A DNA stretch of 64,000 bases from XN24 sp964462675. Lineage in GTDB: Bacteria; Pseudomonadota; Gammaproteobacteria; Steroidobacterales; XN24. A program made the translations under genes and the position numbers. The notes below the pieces were generated by a model, which was not told where the DNA came from, did not search any database, and saw only the letters and a list, made by a program, of their open reading frames with translations. Positions 36,907 through 46,900 of the stretch are shown piece by piece. The stretch lies in the NCBI GenBank assembly GCA_964462675.1, contig CAYWYS010000003.1, positions 1-64,000 of the forward strand. The letters are read 5' to 3'. Each line of letters opens with the position of its first letter. Position 1 is the stretch's first letter.

Positions 36907-38033
36907 GTGCGCCCGCCCTTCCAGCTGTCCACGTAGCCCGCCCACTCGATCGCGGCGGCGTCCTCGGCAACCTCGAGCGCATCGCGCGTGTCCAGCATCA
37001 CGGCGACCTCGTTGGTGCCCGGCGCCGGCTGCTCGAGCATGTGGCCGAGCGCTTTCGGGTGCGGCCCGTGGGTGAAGCCGCAGGGATGCAGCGTGATCAT
37101 GCCGGGATGAATGTTGTCGCGCGAGAAGAATTCGCCGGCATGGTAGAACAGCACTTCGTCGAAATCGTCATTGTTGTGGAAGAACGGCACTTTCAGCGCG
37201 CCGGGATCGGTCTCGAAGGGTCGCGGCACGAAGGTGCAGACGACGAATCGCCCGGCCACGAAGGTCGTGTGGACCGACGGCGGCAGGTGATAGCGGTGTG
37301 AAATCAACGGCCGGATCGCGCGCCAGTTGATGCGTACCGGCGCGAGGTCGCCCTTCCAGCCGACGGCGTCGAGCGGATTGTAGGGGTATGTGATCACCGA
37401 CACCTGCTCGCGGCGCTTGACCTCGACGCGCCACTCGCGCTCGTCTTGCTGCGCGAGAAATGCCGCGTCGATGCGCGGCGTGTCGAGCATCGCCTCGTCG
37501 AAGATCGCGTGGGGCCCGAGCAGGCCCTTGTCCGGCAGGCGGTAGCTATCGTTGGTCGCCTCGATCAGCAGCGCGGAGATCGGCGCGTCGACCTCGAGGC
37601 GCCACATCGTGCCGCGCGGCAGCACCAGGTAATCGCCCTCGACCAGCTCGAGCCGGCCGTAGTCGCAGCACAGCCGCGCGCTGCCGGCATGGAGGAACAG
37701 CAGCTCGTCGCCGTCCGAGTTGCGCGCCAGCGCCGGCATGCTGCGCGCCAGGGTCCAGTGGCGAAAGCGGACGGACTGGTTGTGCAGCAGCAGGCTGGCG
37801 CCCCACGGCGAATCGGCCGCGATCGCCCGCTTGGTCGTGTCGAAGGCCCGCGGCCTGAGCGGGCCCTCGAAGTCGCTCCAGCCGGTCGGCGGGCGGCGGT
37901 GGTACATGTGCGTGGCCGGGCCGAAGAAGCCCTCCTTGCCGAGCTCGCGCTCGTAGGTCCCGGCGGGCAGGTCCGCGTGGGCCTGGCGCGACGCCACCCC
38001 CTCCACCTTCGGGAAGGCAATCCACTTCTTCAT
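36903..38033 (-). CDS. hmgA: Homogentisate 1,2-dioxygenase
   Basis: The 376-residue cupin enzyme opens the homogentisate ring to maleylacetoacetate. VPFFHNNDDFDEVLFYHAGEFF and HPGMITLHPCGFTHGPHPKALGH hold the His/Glu iron ligands. It is shorter than the about 430-residue enterobacterial or human enzyme and belongs to a compact bacterial form. It lies 18 bases downstream of hpd and is coupled to the FAH gene. Confidence 0.9.
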   Translation of the reverse strand: MKKWIAFPKVEGVASRQAHADLPAGTYERELGKEGFFGPATHMYHRRPPTGWSDFEGPLRPRAFDTTKRAIAADSPWGASLLLHNQSVRFRHWTLARSMPALARNSDGDELLFLHAGSARLCCDYGRLELVEGDYLVLPRGTMWRLEVDAPISALLIEATNDSYRLPDKGLLGPHAIFDEAMLDTPRIDAAFLAQQDEREWRVEVKRREQVSVITYPYNPLDAVGWKGDLAPVRINWRAIRPLISHRYHLPPSVHTTFVAGRFVVCTFVPRPFETDPGALKVPFFHNNDDFDEVLFYHAGEFFSRDNIHPGMITLHPCGFTHGPHPKALGHMLEQPAPGTNEVAVMLDTRDALEVAEDAAAIEWAGYVDSWKGGRT

Positions 38034-38051
38034 GCGCTTTTCCCAGTGGTC

Positions 38052-39110
38052 CTAGAGAACGCCCCGCCGCACCTGGTCGCGCTCGATGGATTCGAACAGC
38101 GCCTGGAAGTTGCCCTCGCCGAAACCCTCGTTGCCCTTGCGCTGGATGATCTCGAAGAAGATCGGCCCGACGCAGGTCTGCGTGAAAATCTGCAGCAGCA
38201 GGCGCTTCTGCGTCTCCCGGTCGGCATCGATGAGGATGCGGTTCTCGGCCATCCGCTCGAGATCCTCCTTGTGGCCCGGCACGCGGCCGTCGACCATCTC
38301 GTAGTAGGTATCCGGCACGTCCAGGAACTCGATGCCGTCGGCACGCAGCGCCTCGACCGAGGCGTAGATGTCGTCCGTGAACAGCGCGATGTGCTGGATG
38401 CCCTCGCCGTGGTACTCCTCGAGGTACTCTGCGATCTGCGACTTGTCGTCGGTCGCCTCGTTGATCGGGATGCGCACCATGCCGTCCGGCGCCGTCATCG
38501 CGCGCGACACCAGGCCCGTTTTCGCGCCCTTGATGTCGAAGTAGCGGATCTCGCGGAAATTGAAGATACGCTCGTAGAAGTTCGCCCACTTGTCCATGTT
38601 GCCCTGGTAGACGTTGTGGGTCAGGTGGTCGATGAAGGTCAGGCCAAAGCCCTTCGGGTGACGGTCGACGCCGTCGAAATACTCGAAGTCGGCGTCGTAG
38701 ACCGAGCCGCGCTCGCCGTAGCGGTCGACGAGGTACAGCGCGCTCCCGCCGATGCCTTCGATGACCGGGCTGCGCACCGGCAGCGTCGCCGGCTTGTTGC
38801 TCAGCGCCGCCGCGCCCCGGTCGATCGCCCAGGCGCGGGCGCGCGCGGCGTCGGCCACGCGAATCGCGAAGCCGCAGGCGCTCGGGCCGTGCGCGCGGGC
38901 AAAGTCCGCGGCGAAGCTGTCGGGCTCCTCGTTGACCATGAAATTGATGTCGCCCTGCCGGTACAGGGTCACCTTGCGCTCGCGGTGCTTCGCGACCGCC
39001 TTGAAACCCATGTGGCGGAACAGGAAATGCAGCAGGGCGGCATCGGGGGCGGTGAATTCGACGAACTCGAAGCCGTCGATGCCGAGAGGATTGTCCTGCA
39101 CGTCGTTCAT
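38052..39110 (-). CDS. hpd: 4-hydroxyphenylpyruvate dioxygenase
   Basis: The 352-residue Fe(II) enzyme converts 4-hydroxyphenylpyruvate to homogentisate. The iron ligands are H162 (DHLTHNV), H240 (GIQHIALF) and E320 (GPIFFEIIQRKG). It is the first gene of the operon hpd-hmgA-FAH-maiA and is divergent from a MarR regulator across a region with a palindromic site. Confidence 0.95.
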   Translation of the reverse strand: MNDVQDNPLGIDGFEFVEFTAPDAALLHFLFRHMGFKAVAKHRERKVTLYRQGDINFMVNEEPDSFAADFARAHGPSACGFAIRVADAARARAWAIDRGAAALSNKPATLPVRSPVIEGIGGSALYLVDRYGERGSVYDADFEYFDGVDRHPKGFGLTFIDHLTHNVYQGNMDKWANFYERIFNFREIRYFDIKGAKTGLVSRAMTAPDGMVRIPINEATDDKSQIAEYLEEYHGEGIQHIALFTDDIYASVEALRADGIEFLDVPDTYYEMVDGRVPGHKEDLERMAENRILIDADRETQKRLLLQIFTQTCVGPIFFEIIQRKGNEGFGEGNFQALFESIERDQVRRGVL

Positions 39111-39144
39111 CTGTGTGCTCCCGGTGAGTGCCCGCGCGACGAGG

Positions 39145-39172
39145 CTTGATTAGTTACACATGAAACTATTAT
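39145..39172 (+). promoter_or_regulatory. MarR gene promoter with embedded operator-like palindrome
   Basis: TTGATT (39145-39150) and TATTAT (39167-39172) are spaced by 16 bases, a plausible promoter reading toward the MarR gene. The spacer holds TAGTTACACATGAAACTA (39151-39168), an imperfect palindrome with TAGTT/AACTA ends. A protein bound there would block this promoter and probably the divergent hpd promoter, giving self-regulation. Site seen, role inferred. Confidence 0.55.
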
Positions 39173-39210
39173 AGTCCCGCATGCAATCCCGCAACAAGCT
39201 GCATTGCATC

Positions 39211-39672
39211 ATGAGCGACGACAGCCTGGTCCTCGAGCGATTCCTGCCCTACCGGCTCTCCGTGCTGTCCAACCGCCTGAGCGCCGCGATCGCCGAGGCC
39301 TACTCGAGCCGCTTCGGGCTCTCGATCCCGGAGTGGCGGGTCATGGCCGTGCTGGCGCTCAGCCCCGGGCTGTCCGCGGCGGAGGTGGCGGAGCGCACGG
39401 CGATGGACAAGGTGGCCGTCAGCCGCGCTGTCGGGCGGCTGCTGTCGACCGGGCGGGCGCGGCGCGAGACGGCCGCGGGCGACCGCCGCCGCAGCGTGCT
39501 CGAGCTGACGCCGGACGGCCGGCGGATCTACCGGCGCATCGCGCCGGCACTGCGCCGCTACGAGGCGGAACTGGTCGCAGGGCTCAGCGCGCCCGAGCGG
39601 CGCCAGCTGGCCACACTGCTGGAGCGGCTGGAACGGCGCGCCCGCGGCCTCGCACCGCCCAGCATCGATTAG
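39211..39672 (+). CDS. MarR-family regulator of tyrosine catabolism
   Basis: The 153-residue protein (from ATG 39211; an in-frame ATG at 39181 would add 10 residues) has the winged-helix core of MarR: LSIPEWRVMAVLALSPGLSAAEVAERTAMDKVAVSRAVGRLLSTGRARRETAAGDRRRSVLELTPDG. MarR proteins repress nearby genes and release DNA when a phenolic ligand binds; here homogentisate or a related acid is likely. If transcription starts near 39180 the longer form would be leaderless. Divergent position to hpd supports the role. Confidence 0.85.
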   Translation: MSDDSLVLERFLPYRLSVLSNRLSAAIAEAYSSRFGLSIPEWRVMAVLALSPGLSAAEVAERTAMDKVAVSRAVGRLLSTGRARRETAAGDRRRSVLELTPDGRRIYRRIAPALRRYEAELVAGLSAPERRQLATLLERLERRARGLAPPSID

Positions 39673-39697
39673 GGCCTGTTCACACTTGGCAGGCCCT
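39671..39697. terminator. Hairpin between convergent genes
   Basis: AGGGCCTG (39671-39678) pairs perfectly with CAGGCCCT (39690-39697) around an 11-base loop, between the MarR and tryptophan dioxygenase stops. No U-run follows, so intrinsic termination is not certain. Confidence 0.35.
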
Positions 39698-39715
39698 AGC
39701 CGCCGCTGCGCGCTA

Positions 39716-40555
39716 TCACTCGATGACGGTGCGCACGTCGATCAGTTCCGGGAACAGGCGGATGTCGATCGCCTCGCGCAGGAACTTCACCCCGGACGAG
39801 CCGCCGGTGCCGCGCTTGTAGCCGATGATCCGCTCGACCGTCTTGAGATGCCGGAAGCGCCACAATTGGAAATTGACCTCCATGTCGACGAGTTTCTCGC
39901 ACATGTCGTAGGCGTCCCAGTGATGCCGCGTATCCTCGTAGATGATCTTGAACACGGCCACGACGCCGGGATGGGAATCGCAGGACTCCGACCAGTCGCG
40001 CTCCACGCGCTCGGCCGGTACCGGCAGGCCGCGCCGCGCCAGCAGGCGCAGGAACTCGTCGTAGATCGACGGTGCCGCGAGCGCCACGCGCAGGCGCGCC
40101 AGCGCGGCGGCGTCGTGCTCGAACACGGCGAGATAGCTGGCGTCCTTGTTGCCGAGCAGGAACTCGAGCAGTCGGAATTGCACCGACTGGAAGCCGGACG
40201 CCTGGCCGAAGACGTGGCGGAAACGCGCATACTCGGCCGGCGTCAGCGTCTCGAGCACGCCCCACTGGTGGAACATCTGCTGCTGCACCTGCTTGACGCG
40301 CGCCAGCACCTTGAAGCAGGGCTCGAGCTGGTCGGCGCGGATCGAGGCGATCGCTGCCTCGAGCTCGTGGATGATCAGCTTCATCCACAGCTCGGTGACC
40401 TGGTGCTGCACGATGAACAGCATCTCGTCGTGGTGCGGCGGATCGGACAGCGGGTGCTGCGCGCCCAGCACCTGGTCGAGGCCCAGGTAACCGGCGTAAC
40501 TGAGGCGGTCCCGCAGGTCGCGGTGGATCCCGGCCTCCATTTCTCTCCTCGGCAT
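39716..40555 (-). CDS. kynA: Tryptophan 2,3-dioxygenase
   Basis: The 279-residue heme enzyme opens the indole ring of tryptophan to N-formylkynurenine. SYAGYLGLDQVLGAQHPLS, HDEMLFIVQHQVTELWMKLIIHE, SGFQSVQFRLLEFLLGNK and WRFRHLKTVERIIGYKRGTGGSSGV are all family hallmarks; the conserved His of WRFRHLKTVERIIG is the heme ligand region. Other kynurenine genes are not in the window. It is divergent from the pyruvate dehydrogenase operon. Confidence 0.95.
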   Translation of the reverse strand: MPRREMEAGIHRDLRDRLSYAGYLGLDQVLGAQHPLSDPPHHDEMLFIVQHQVTELWMKLIIHELEAAIASIRADQLEPCFKVLARVKQVQQQMFHQWGVLETLTPAEYARFRHVFGQASGFQSVQFRLLEFLLGNKDASYLAVFEHDAAALARLRVALAAPSIYDEFLRLLARRGLPVPAERVERDWSESCDSHPGVVAVFKIIYEDTRHHWDAYDMCEKLVDMEVNFQLWRFRHLKTVERIIGYKRGTGGSSGVKFLREAIDIRLFPELIDVRTVIE

Positions 40556-40629
40556 CGACGTCTCCCTCGCTGCGGCGACGCAGCATCCGTAGGTCCATCC
40601 GGGCGGCCCGAAGCGGCGCGCCGAGGATG

Positions 40630-40635
40630 TATAAT
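40630..40635 (+). promoter_or_regulatory. pdh operon -10 element
   Basis: A consensus TATAAT preceded by GATG lies 64 bases before the pdhA GTG. No convincing -35 is seen, so it may be an activator-dependent promoter. It points toward the pyruvate dehydrogenase operon. Confidence 0.45.
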
Positions 40636-40698
40636 GCCGCGCTATTTGCGGCCCGGCGGTTCGGCCTGCAAGCAGAAGAATATCAGGAGGATGACCCG

Positions 40699-41781
40699 GT
40701 GAAGACCATCGCCGAATTCCGGATCCCGTACCTGCAGGTGCTGGACCCAGAGGGCCGCGTCGTGGCCGAGCTGCCCGAGTTCGCCAGGAACCCGGAAGAA
40801 TTGCTGCGGCTCTACCGCCTGATGGTGCTGACGCGCACCTTCGACACCAAGGCCGTCAACCTGCAGCGCACCGGCAAGCTCGGCACCTATGCGTCCTGCC
40901 TCGGCCACGAGGCCGCGCATGTCGGCATCGGCGCCGCGATGAGGCCGGAGGACTGCTTCGCGCCGATGTACCGCGAGTACGGCGCCCAGTTCTGGCGCGG
41001 CGTGCGCATGGAGGACGTGCTGCTGTACTGGGGGGGCGACGAGCGCGGCAATGACTTTGCCGGCCCGCGGCACGATTTTCCCTGGTGCGTGCCGATTGCG
41101 ACCCAATGCCTGCACGCTGCGGGTGCGGCGATGGCGTTCAAGCTGCGCAAGGAACCGCGTTGCGCCGTCAGCGTCATCGGCGACGGCGGCACCTCGCAGG
41201 GCGATTTTTACGAGGCGCTGAACCTTGCCGCCGTGCGCGATCTGCCGGCCGTGTTCGTCGTGGTCAACAACAAGTGGGCGATCAGCGTGCCGTTGGCGAT
41301 GCAGACCGCCTCGAAGACGCTTGCGCAGAAGGCCATCGCCGCGGGCATGCCGGGCATCCAGGTCGACGGCAATGACGTCATCGCGGTGCGCCAGACGATG
41401 GAGGAAGCGCTTGCGCGGGCCCGCGCCGGCGACGGCCCGACGCTGGTCGAGGCCGTCACCTACCGGCTGTCCGACCACACCACGGCCGATGACGCCAGCC
41501 GCTATCGCGAAAAGGGCGAGGTCGAGGACGCTTGGACGCTGGAACCGCTGATCCGCATTCGCCGCCACCTGATGGAGACCGGGATCTGGAGCGACGCTGA
41601 CGAGCGGGCGCTGAAGACCGACTGCACGCGCCAGGTCGATGAGGCGGTGGCGAATTATCTCGACACGCCGGTGCAGCCGGTCGAGTCGATATTCGACTCG
41701 ATGTTCGCGGAGCTGCCCGAGGCGATGGAGGAGCAGCGCGCGACGGCCAAGCGCTTCGAGCACTCCGGAGGGCACCACTGA
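40699..41781 (+). CDS. pdhA: Pyruvate dehydrogenase E1 alpha subunit
   Basis: The 360-residue protein contains the thiamine-diphosphate motif GDGGTSQGDFYEALNLAAVRDLPAVFVVVNN and the ATQCLHAAGAAMAFKL and DHTTADDASRYR segments of E1 alpha. It decarboxylates pyruvate (or a branched 2-oxo acid) with E1 beta. GTG 40699 is chosen because AGGAGG lies eight bases before it; a longer frame upstream has no such site. Its stop overlaps the pdhB ATG. The subunit type resembles both pyruvate and branched-chain enzymes. Confidence 0.9.
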   Translation: MKTIAEFRIPYLQVLDPEGRVVAELPEFARNPEELLRLYRLMVLTRTFDTKAVNLQRTGKLGTYASCLGHEAAHVGIGAAMRPEDCFAPMYREYGAQFWRGVRMEDVLLYWGGDERGNDFAGPRHDFPWCVPIATQCLHAAGAAMAFKLRKEPRCAVSVIGDGGTSQGDFYEALNLAAVRDLPAVFVVVNNKWAISVPLAMQTASKTLAQKAIAAGMPGIQVDGNDVIAVRQTMEEALARARAGDGPTLVEAVTYRLSDHTTADDASRYREKGEVEDAWTLEPLIRIRRHLMETGIWSDADERALKTDCTRQVDEAVANYLDTPVQPVESIFDSMFAELPEAMEEQRATAKRFEHSGGHH

Positions 41782-42758
41782 TGCCGCGGATCACGCTGAT
41801 CGAAGCGGTCACGATGGCGCTCGCCTGGGAAATGGAACACGACGATCGCGTGGTCGTGCTCGGCGAGGACGTCGGCGTCAACGGCGGCGTGTTCCGCGCG
41901 ACCGCAGGGCTGCAGCAGCGCTTCGGCGCGGATCGCGTCATGGACACGCCGCTCGCCGAATCGATGATCGCCGGCATGTCCATCGGCATGGCCGCGCAAG
42001 GCTTGCGGCCGGTCCCCGAGATCCAGTTCATGGGCTTCATCTACCCGACCGTCGACATGATGATCAATCATGCCGGGCGGCTGCGAAACCGCACGCGCGG
42101 CCGCCTGCACGTGCCGATGGTGCTGCGCGCCCCGTTCGGCGGCGGCATTCACGCCCCCGAGCATCACTCCGAGAGCACCGAGGCCCTGTTCGCGCACATG
42201 CCCGGCATCCGCGTCGTGATCCCCTCTTCGCCGCGCCGCGCCTATGGCCTGCTGCTGGCCGCGATCCGCGACCCGGACCCGGTCGTGTTCCTCGAGCCGA
42301 AGCGCATCTACCGACTGCAGAAACAGGAGGTCGAGGACAACGGCGCGGCGCTGCCGCTCGACACCTGCTACATCCTGCGCGAGGGTGACGACGTCACGAT
42401 CGTGACCTGGGGCGCGATGACTTTCGAGACGCTGAAGGCGGCCGAGGAGCTCGACAAGGAGGGCATCAGCGCCGAGGTCATCGACCTGGCGACGATCAGC
42501 CCGATGGATCTCGATACGATCCTCGAGTCCGTCGAGAAAACCGGGCGCCTGGTCATCGTCCACGAGGCGGCGCGCAGCTGCGGGGTCGGCGCGGAAGTCG
42601 CGGCCGGCGTGGCCGAGAAAGGCATCTGGGACCTGAAGGCGCCGATCATCCGCGTCACCGGCTACGACACCGTGATGCCCTTGTTCAGGCTCGAGTACGA
42701 ATACCTGCCGAGCGTCGCGCGCATCATCGACGGCGTGAAGAAGACCTTCGAGGACTAG
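41781..42758 (+). CDS. pdhB: Pyruvate dehydrogenase E1 beta subunit
   Basis: The 325-residue transketolase-like subunit has EHDDRVVVLGEDVGVNGGVFRATAGLQQRFG, PLAESMIAGMSIGMAAQGLRPVPEIQFMGF and RAPFGGGIHAPEHHSES, typical of E1 beta. It completes the thiamine-diphosphate site with PdhA. ATG overlaps the pdhA stop by one base (TGATG), and pdhC starts four bases after its stop. Confidence 0.92.
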   Translation: MPRITLIEAVTMALAWEMEHDDRVVVLGEDVGVNGGVFRATAGLQQRFGADRVMDTPLAESMIAGMSIGMAAQGLRPVPEIQFMGFIYPTVDMMINHAGRLRNRTRGRLHVPMVLRAPFGGGIHAPEHHSESTEALFAHMPGIRVVIPSSPRRAYGLLLAAIRDPDPVVFLEPKRIYRLQKQEVEDNGAALPLDTCYILREGDDVTIVTWGAMTFETLKAAEELDKEGISAEVIDLATISPMDLDTILESVEKTGRLVIVHEAARSCGVGAEVAAGVAEKGIWDLKAPIIRVTGYDTVMPLFRLEYEYLPSVARIIDGVKKTFED

Positions 42759-42762
42759 CCGC

Positions 42763-43983
42763 ATGACTGTAAAGACCTTCAACCTGCCCGATCTCGGCGA
42801 GGGCCTGCCGGAGGCCGAGATCGTCAGCTGGCTGGTCGCCGAGGGCGACTTCGTCAAGGTGGACCAGCCGATGCTGTCGGTCGAGACCGCGAAGGCCGTC
42901 GTCGAGGTGCCCGCCCCGTACACGGGCCGGATCGCGAAAATCCATGCGCCGGACGGCACGATCCTGCCGACGCACGCGCCGCTGGTCGATATCGATACCG
43001 CCGCCGATGCCGCGAGTGCGCCCCCCGCGCCCGCCCCGGCGGCCAGGGCTGCGGAGGCGCCGGCCGCGGCACGCGAGGACTCGGGGACCGTGGTCGGCAA
43101 GATGATATCCAGCGACGAAGTGCTGGAGGACGCCGACATCGCCGGCCGCGGGCGTCGCCGGACCGCCGGCCGCGCCAAGGCCGCGCCCGCCGTGCGGGCG
43201 CTGGCCAAGCAGCTCGGCGTGAACCTCGAGCACTGCCGGCCGACCGGCCGCCATGACCGGCTCGTCGCAGACGACGTGCGCGCCGCCGCCGCCGGAGGGG
43301 GCAAGCCTGCCGCTGCGCGCCAGGCGCCGAAGGTCAAGCTGCCGCCGGGCAAGCCGGAGCAGCTCAGGGGTCCGCGCCGCGCGATGGCGCAGAGCATGAG
43401 CGCGGCGCGCGACCTGGTTTCGCAGTGCACGATCTTCGACGATGCCGACATCCACTACTGGGCACACGGGCAGGACATCACCGCCCGCCTGCTGCGCGCG
43501 ATCGCCGCCGGGTGCCGCGCCGAGCCGGCGCTGAACGGCTTCTTCGACGGCGAGAACATGAGCCGCCAGCTGGAGTCCCGCGTGGACATCGCGATCGCGG
43601 TGGACACGCCCGACGGGCTGATCGTGCCGGTGATCCGCGACGTCGGCCAGAAATCAGCGCAGGAGCTGCGCGCCGACCTGAATGCCATCAAGAAAGCCAC
43701 GCGCGAACGCAGCGTGAAGCCCGAGGACATGCGGGACTTCACGTTCACGCTGTCGAATTTCGGCATGATGGCCGGGCGTTACGCGACGCCGGTCGTCGTG
43801 CCGCCGACGATCGCGATTCTCGGCGCGGGCGGACTGCGGCACGACGTCGTGCCGGTCATGGGCGGCATCGAGACCCACCGCCGCATCCCGCTGTCGCTGA
43901 CCTTCGACCATCGCTGCGCTACCGGCGGCGAGGCCTGCCGGTTCCTGGCCGCCGTCATCGAGGACCTGCAGCGGCATGAGTGA
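42763..43983 (+). CDS. pdhC: Dihydrolipoamide acyltransferase E2, HxxxTG variant
   Basis: The 406-residue protein has one lipoyl domain (1-80, lipoyl Lys44 in ETAKAVVEV), an Ala/Pro linker, a peripheral subunit-binding domain (about 143-176, APAVRALAKQLGVNLEHCRPTGRHDRL) and the acyltransferase core. The usual catalytic HxxxDG reads HRCATGG, so Asp is replaced by Thr, as I recall from some related E2 proteins. No E3 gene is in the window, so lipoamide dehydrogenase comes from elsewhere. Confidence 0.9.
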   Translation: MTVKTFNLPDLGEGLPEAEIVSWLVAEGDFVKVDQPMLSVETAKAVVEVPAPYTGRIAKIHAPDGTILPTHAPLVDIDTAADAASAPPAPAPAARAAEAPAAAREDSGTVVGKMISSDEVLEDADIAGRGRRRTAGRAKAAPAVRALAKQLGVNLEHCRPTGRHDRLVADDVRAAAAGGGKPAAARQAPKVKLPPGKPEQLRGPRRAMAQSMSAARDLVSQCTIFDDADIHYWAHGQDITARLLRAIAAGCRAEPALNGFFDGENMSRQLESRVDIAIAVDTPDGLIVPVIRDVGQKSAQELRADLNAIKKATRERSVKPEDMRDFTFTLSNFGMMAGRYATPVVVPPTIAILGAGGLRHDVVPVMGGIETHRRIPLSLTFDHRCATGGEACRFLAAVIEDLQRHE

Positions 43984-43994
43984 CAGGAAGCAAC

Positions 43995-46900
43995 ATGCAC
44001 CCGCGCACCGCTGACGCCCGCAGCCGTTTCCTCGACCGGATCGCCGCGCTGGCCGTCGAATCGGCGCCGCAGCAGGATCTGGACGTCGCGGCCTTCATCC
44101 GCCAGTACTATCGCAACACCGCGCTCGACGACCTGAAAGACCGCGAAATCGAGAATCTCGCCGGGGCCGCGCTGTCTCACCTGCAGCTCGCCCTGCAGCG
44201 CAGCTCGGGCACGCCGCGCATCCGGGTATGGAATCCGGTGCCGCGGACCGACCGCTGGGACTCGGACCATACCATCGTGCAGATCGTCACCGACGACATG
44301 CCCTTCCTCGTCGATTCGACCAGCATGGTGCTCAACCGGCACGGCAGCTATATCCACCTGACCGTGCACCCGGTGCTGCATGTGCGGCGCGACGACCAGG
44401 GCAGGCTGCTCGAGGTGCCGTCGCCGGAGCAGGCCGGTCCCGACGCGCGGCTCGAGTCCTTCATGCACCTCGAGATCGATCGCGAGACCGCGCCGGATGT
44501 GCTGCAGGGCATCGTCGCGGAACTCGACCGCGTGCTCGGCGACGTGCGGGCGGCGTGCCGCGACTGGGGCGCGATGCGCGGTCGGGCGCGCGAAATTTGT
44601 GCCGAACTCGAGGCCAGTCCGCCGCCGCTGGACGCGGAGATCGTCAAGGAGAGCCGCGAGCTGCTCGAGTGGATGGCGGAAGACCATTTCACTTTCCTCG
44701 GCTACCGGGAGTATGCCCTGGTCCCGGGTGAGGAGGCAGACACCCTGCGGCCCATCCCGGGCACGGCGCTCGGCATCCTCAGCCGCCCGCCGCCGGCGGA
44801 AGCGGTGGGCAGCACCGCACTGGCGGGCCAGGCCATTCGCCGGCAGGCCCGCTCGAAGGACCTGCTGATCATCACCAAGGCAAACTCGCGCGCCACGGTC
44901 CACCGCAACAGCTATCTCGACTACGTCGGCGTCAAGGTCTTCGATGCCGACGGCAAGGTCATCGGCGAACGGCGCTTCCTCGGGCTGTGGACCTCGGCGG
45001 CCTACAGCCGCAGCCCGCGCGAGGTTCCGCTGCTGCGCGACAAGCTGCGGCGCGTGGTCGCCAGCTCGGGGCTGCGGCCCGAAAGCCACGGCGGCAAGGC
45101 GCTGGTGCACATCCTCGATACCTATCCGCGCGATGAGCTGTTCCAGAGCTCGCTGCGCGAGTTGATTCGCATCAGCACCGGTATCTATTCGCTGCAGGAA
45201 CGCCAGCGCACCAAGTTGTTCGTGCGCCGCGATGCCTTCCGACGATTCTTCTCGTGCCTCGTGTTCGTGCCGCGCGACCGCTACAACACCCAGGTCCGGG
45301 AGAAGATCCAGCAGGTGCTGCTCGAGGGCCTGCGCGGGGTCGCGATCGAATCTGCGGTGGAAATGTCGGAGTCGAGCCTGGCGCGCGTGCATTTCATCGT
45401 GCGGACGCCGCAGGGCCCGGTGCCGCACGTCAATCTCGCCGCGATCGAGCGCCGCATCGCGGACGCCGTGCGAACCTGGGCCGATCACCTGCGCGACGAG
45501 CTGGTCGAGCGTTTTGGTGAGGAGGATGGCCTGGCCTTGTACAAGGAGTACGCCGGGCTGTTCCCCGCCGCCTATCTCGAGGACGTGACGCCGCGCGAGG
45601 CCACGTTCGACATCGAGCGCCTCGAGGCCCTCAAGGGCGAGCCGCGCCGGCTGCGAATGAGCCTGTACCGCTCGCCCGGCTACCCCGAGGACCAGGTCCG
45701 CTTCAAGCTGTTTCATGCCGACGCGCCGCTGCCGCTGTCGGAAGTGCTGCCGATGCTCGAGAACATGGGCCTGCGCGTGATCGGCGAGCGGCCGTATCGC
45801 GTTCGTCTGCAGAACGGCGCCGACCGCGCCGAGATCTGGATCCAGGACTTCGAGATGAGCACGGCCGACGGGCAGCCGATCAACCCGTCCCAAGTCAACC
45901 AGCTGTTCCAGGAATCCTTCGAATACACCTGGATCGGGCGCGTCGAGAACGACGGCTTCAACCGGCTGATTCTCAAGGCGCGGCTCGACTGGCGCCAGGC
46001 TGCGCTGCTGCGCGCGCTGTGCCGCTACCTGCTGCAGACCGGCCTGCCATTCTCCCAGGCGTACATGGAGCAGGTGCTGGCGGACCATGCGCTGATCGCG
46101 CGGATGCTGGTCGAGCTGTTCGAAGGCCGCTTCGACCCCGACCAGCCGGAAAAACGCCGCGAGCGCACCGTGCTGACCGTGAGCCAGGCGATCGACCATG
46201 CGCTCGATGGGGTCGCCAGCCTCGACGCTGATCGCATGCTGAACGCGTTCCGGGCGCTGATCATGGCCAGCTTGCGGACGAATTATTACCAGCGCGACGA
46301 GCACGGCATGCCGCGCCAATACCTGTCTTTCAAGTTTGATCCGGGCAGGATCCCGGACCTGCCGCTGCCGCTGCCGATGTTCGAGATCTTCGTCTACTCG
46401 CCGCGGGTCGAAGGCGTGCACCTGCGCGGCGGGCTGGTGGCGCGCGGCGGCCTGCGCTGGTCGGACCGGCGCGAGGATTTCCGCACCGAGGTGCTCGGCC
46501 TGATGAAGGCCCAGGCGGTGAAGAACGTGGTGATCGTGCCGGTCGGCGCCAAGGGCGGCTTCGTGCCGAAGCGTCTGCCGGCCGGCGATCGCGACACCGT
46601 GATGCGCGAGGTCGTGGCCTGCTACAAGATGTTCATCAACGGCTTGCTCGACGTGACCGACAACCTCGCCGACGGCGTGGTCGTGCCGCCGCGCGATGTG
46701 GTGCGCCACGACGGCGACGACAGCTACCTGGTCGTGGCGGCCGACAAGGGCACCGCGACGTTCTCGGATCTCGCGAACTCGGTCGCGGCAGAGCACGGCT
46801 TCTGGCTCGGCGACGCCTTCGCTTCCGGCGGTTCGATGGGCTACGACCACAAGAAGATGGGCATCACGGCGCGCGGCGGTTGGGAGGCAGTCAAGCGTCA

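Noticed and set aside
41655..43451. 598-residue minus-strand frame across the pdh operon
   Set aside because: Antisense to three confident genes and without any domain pattern.
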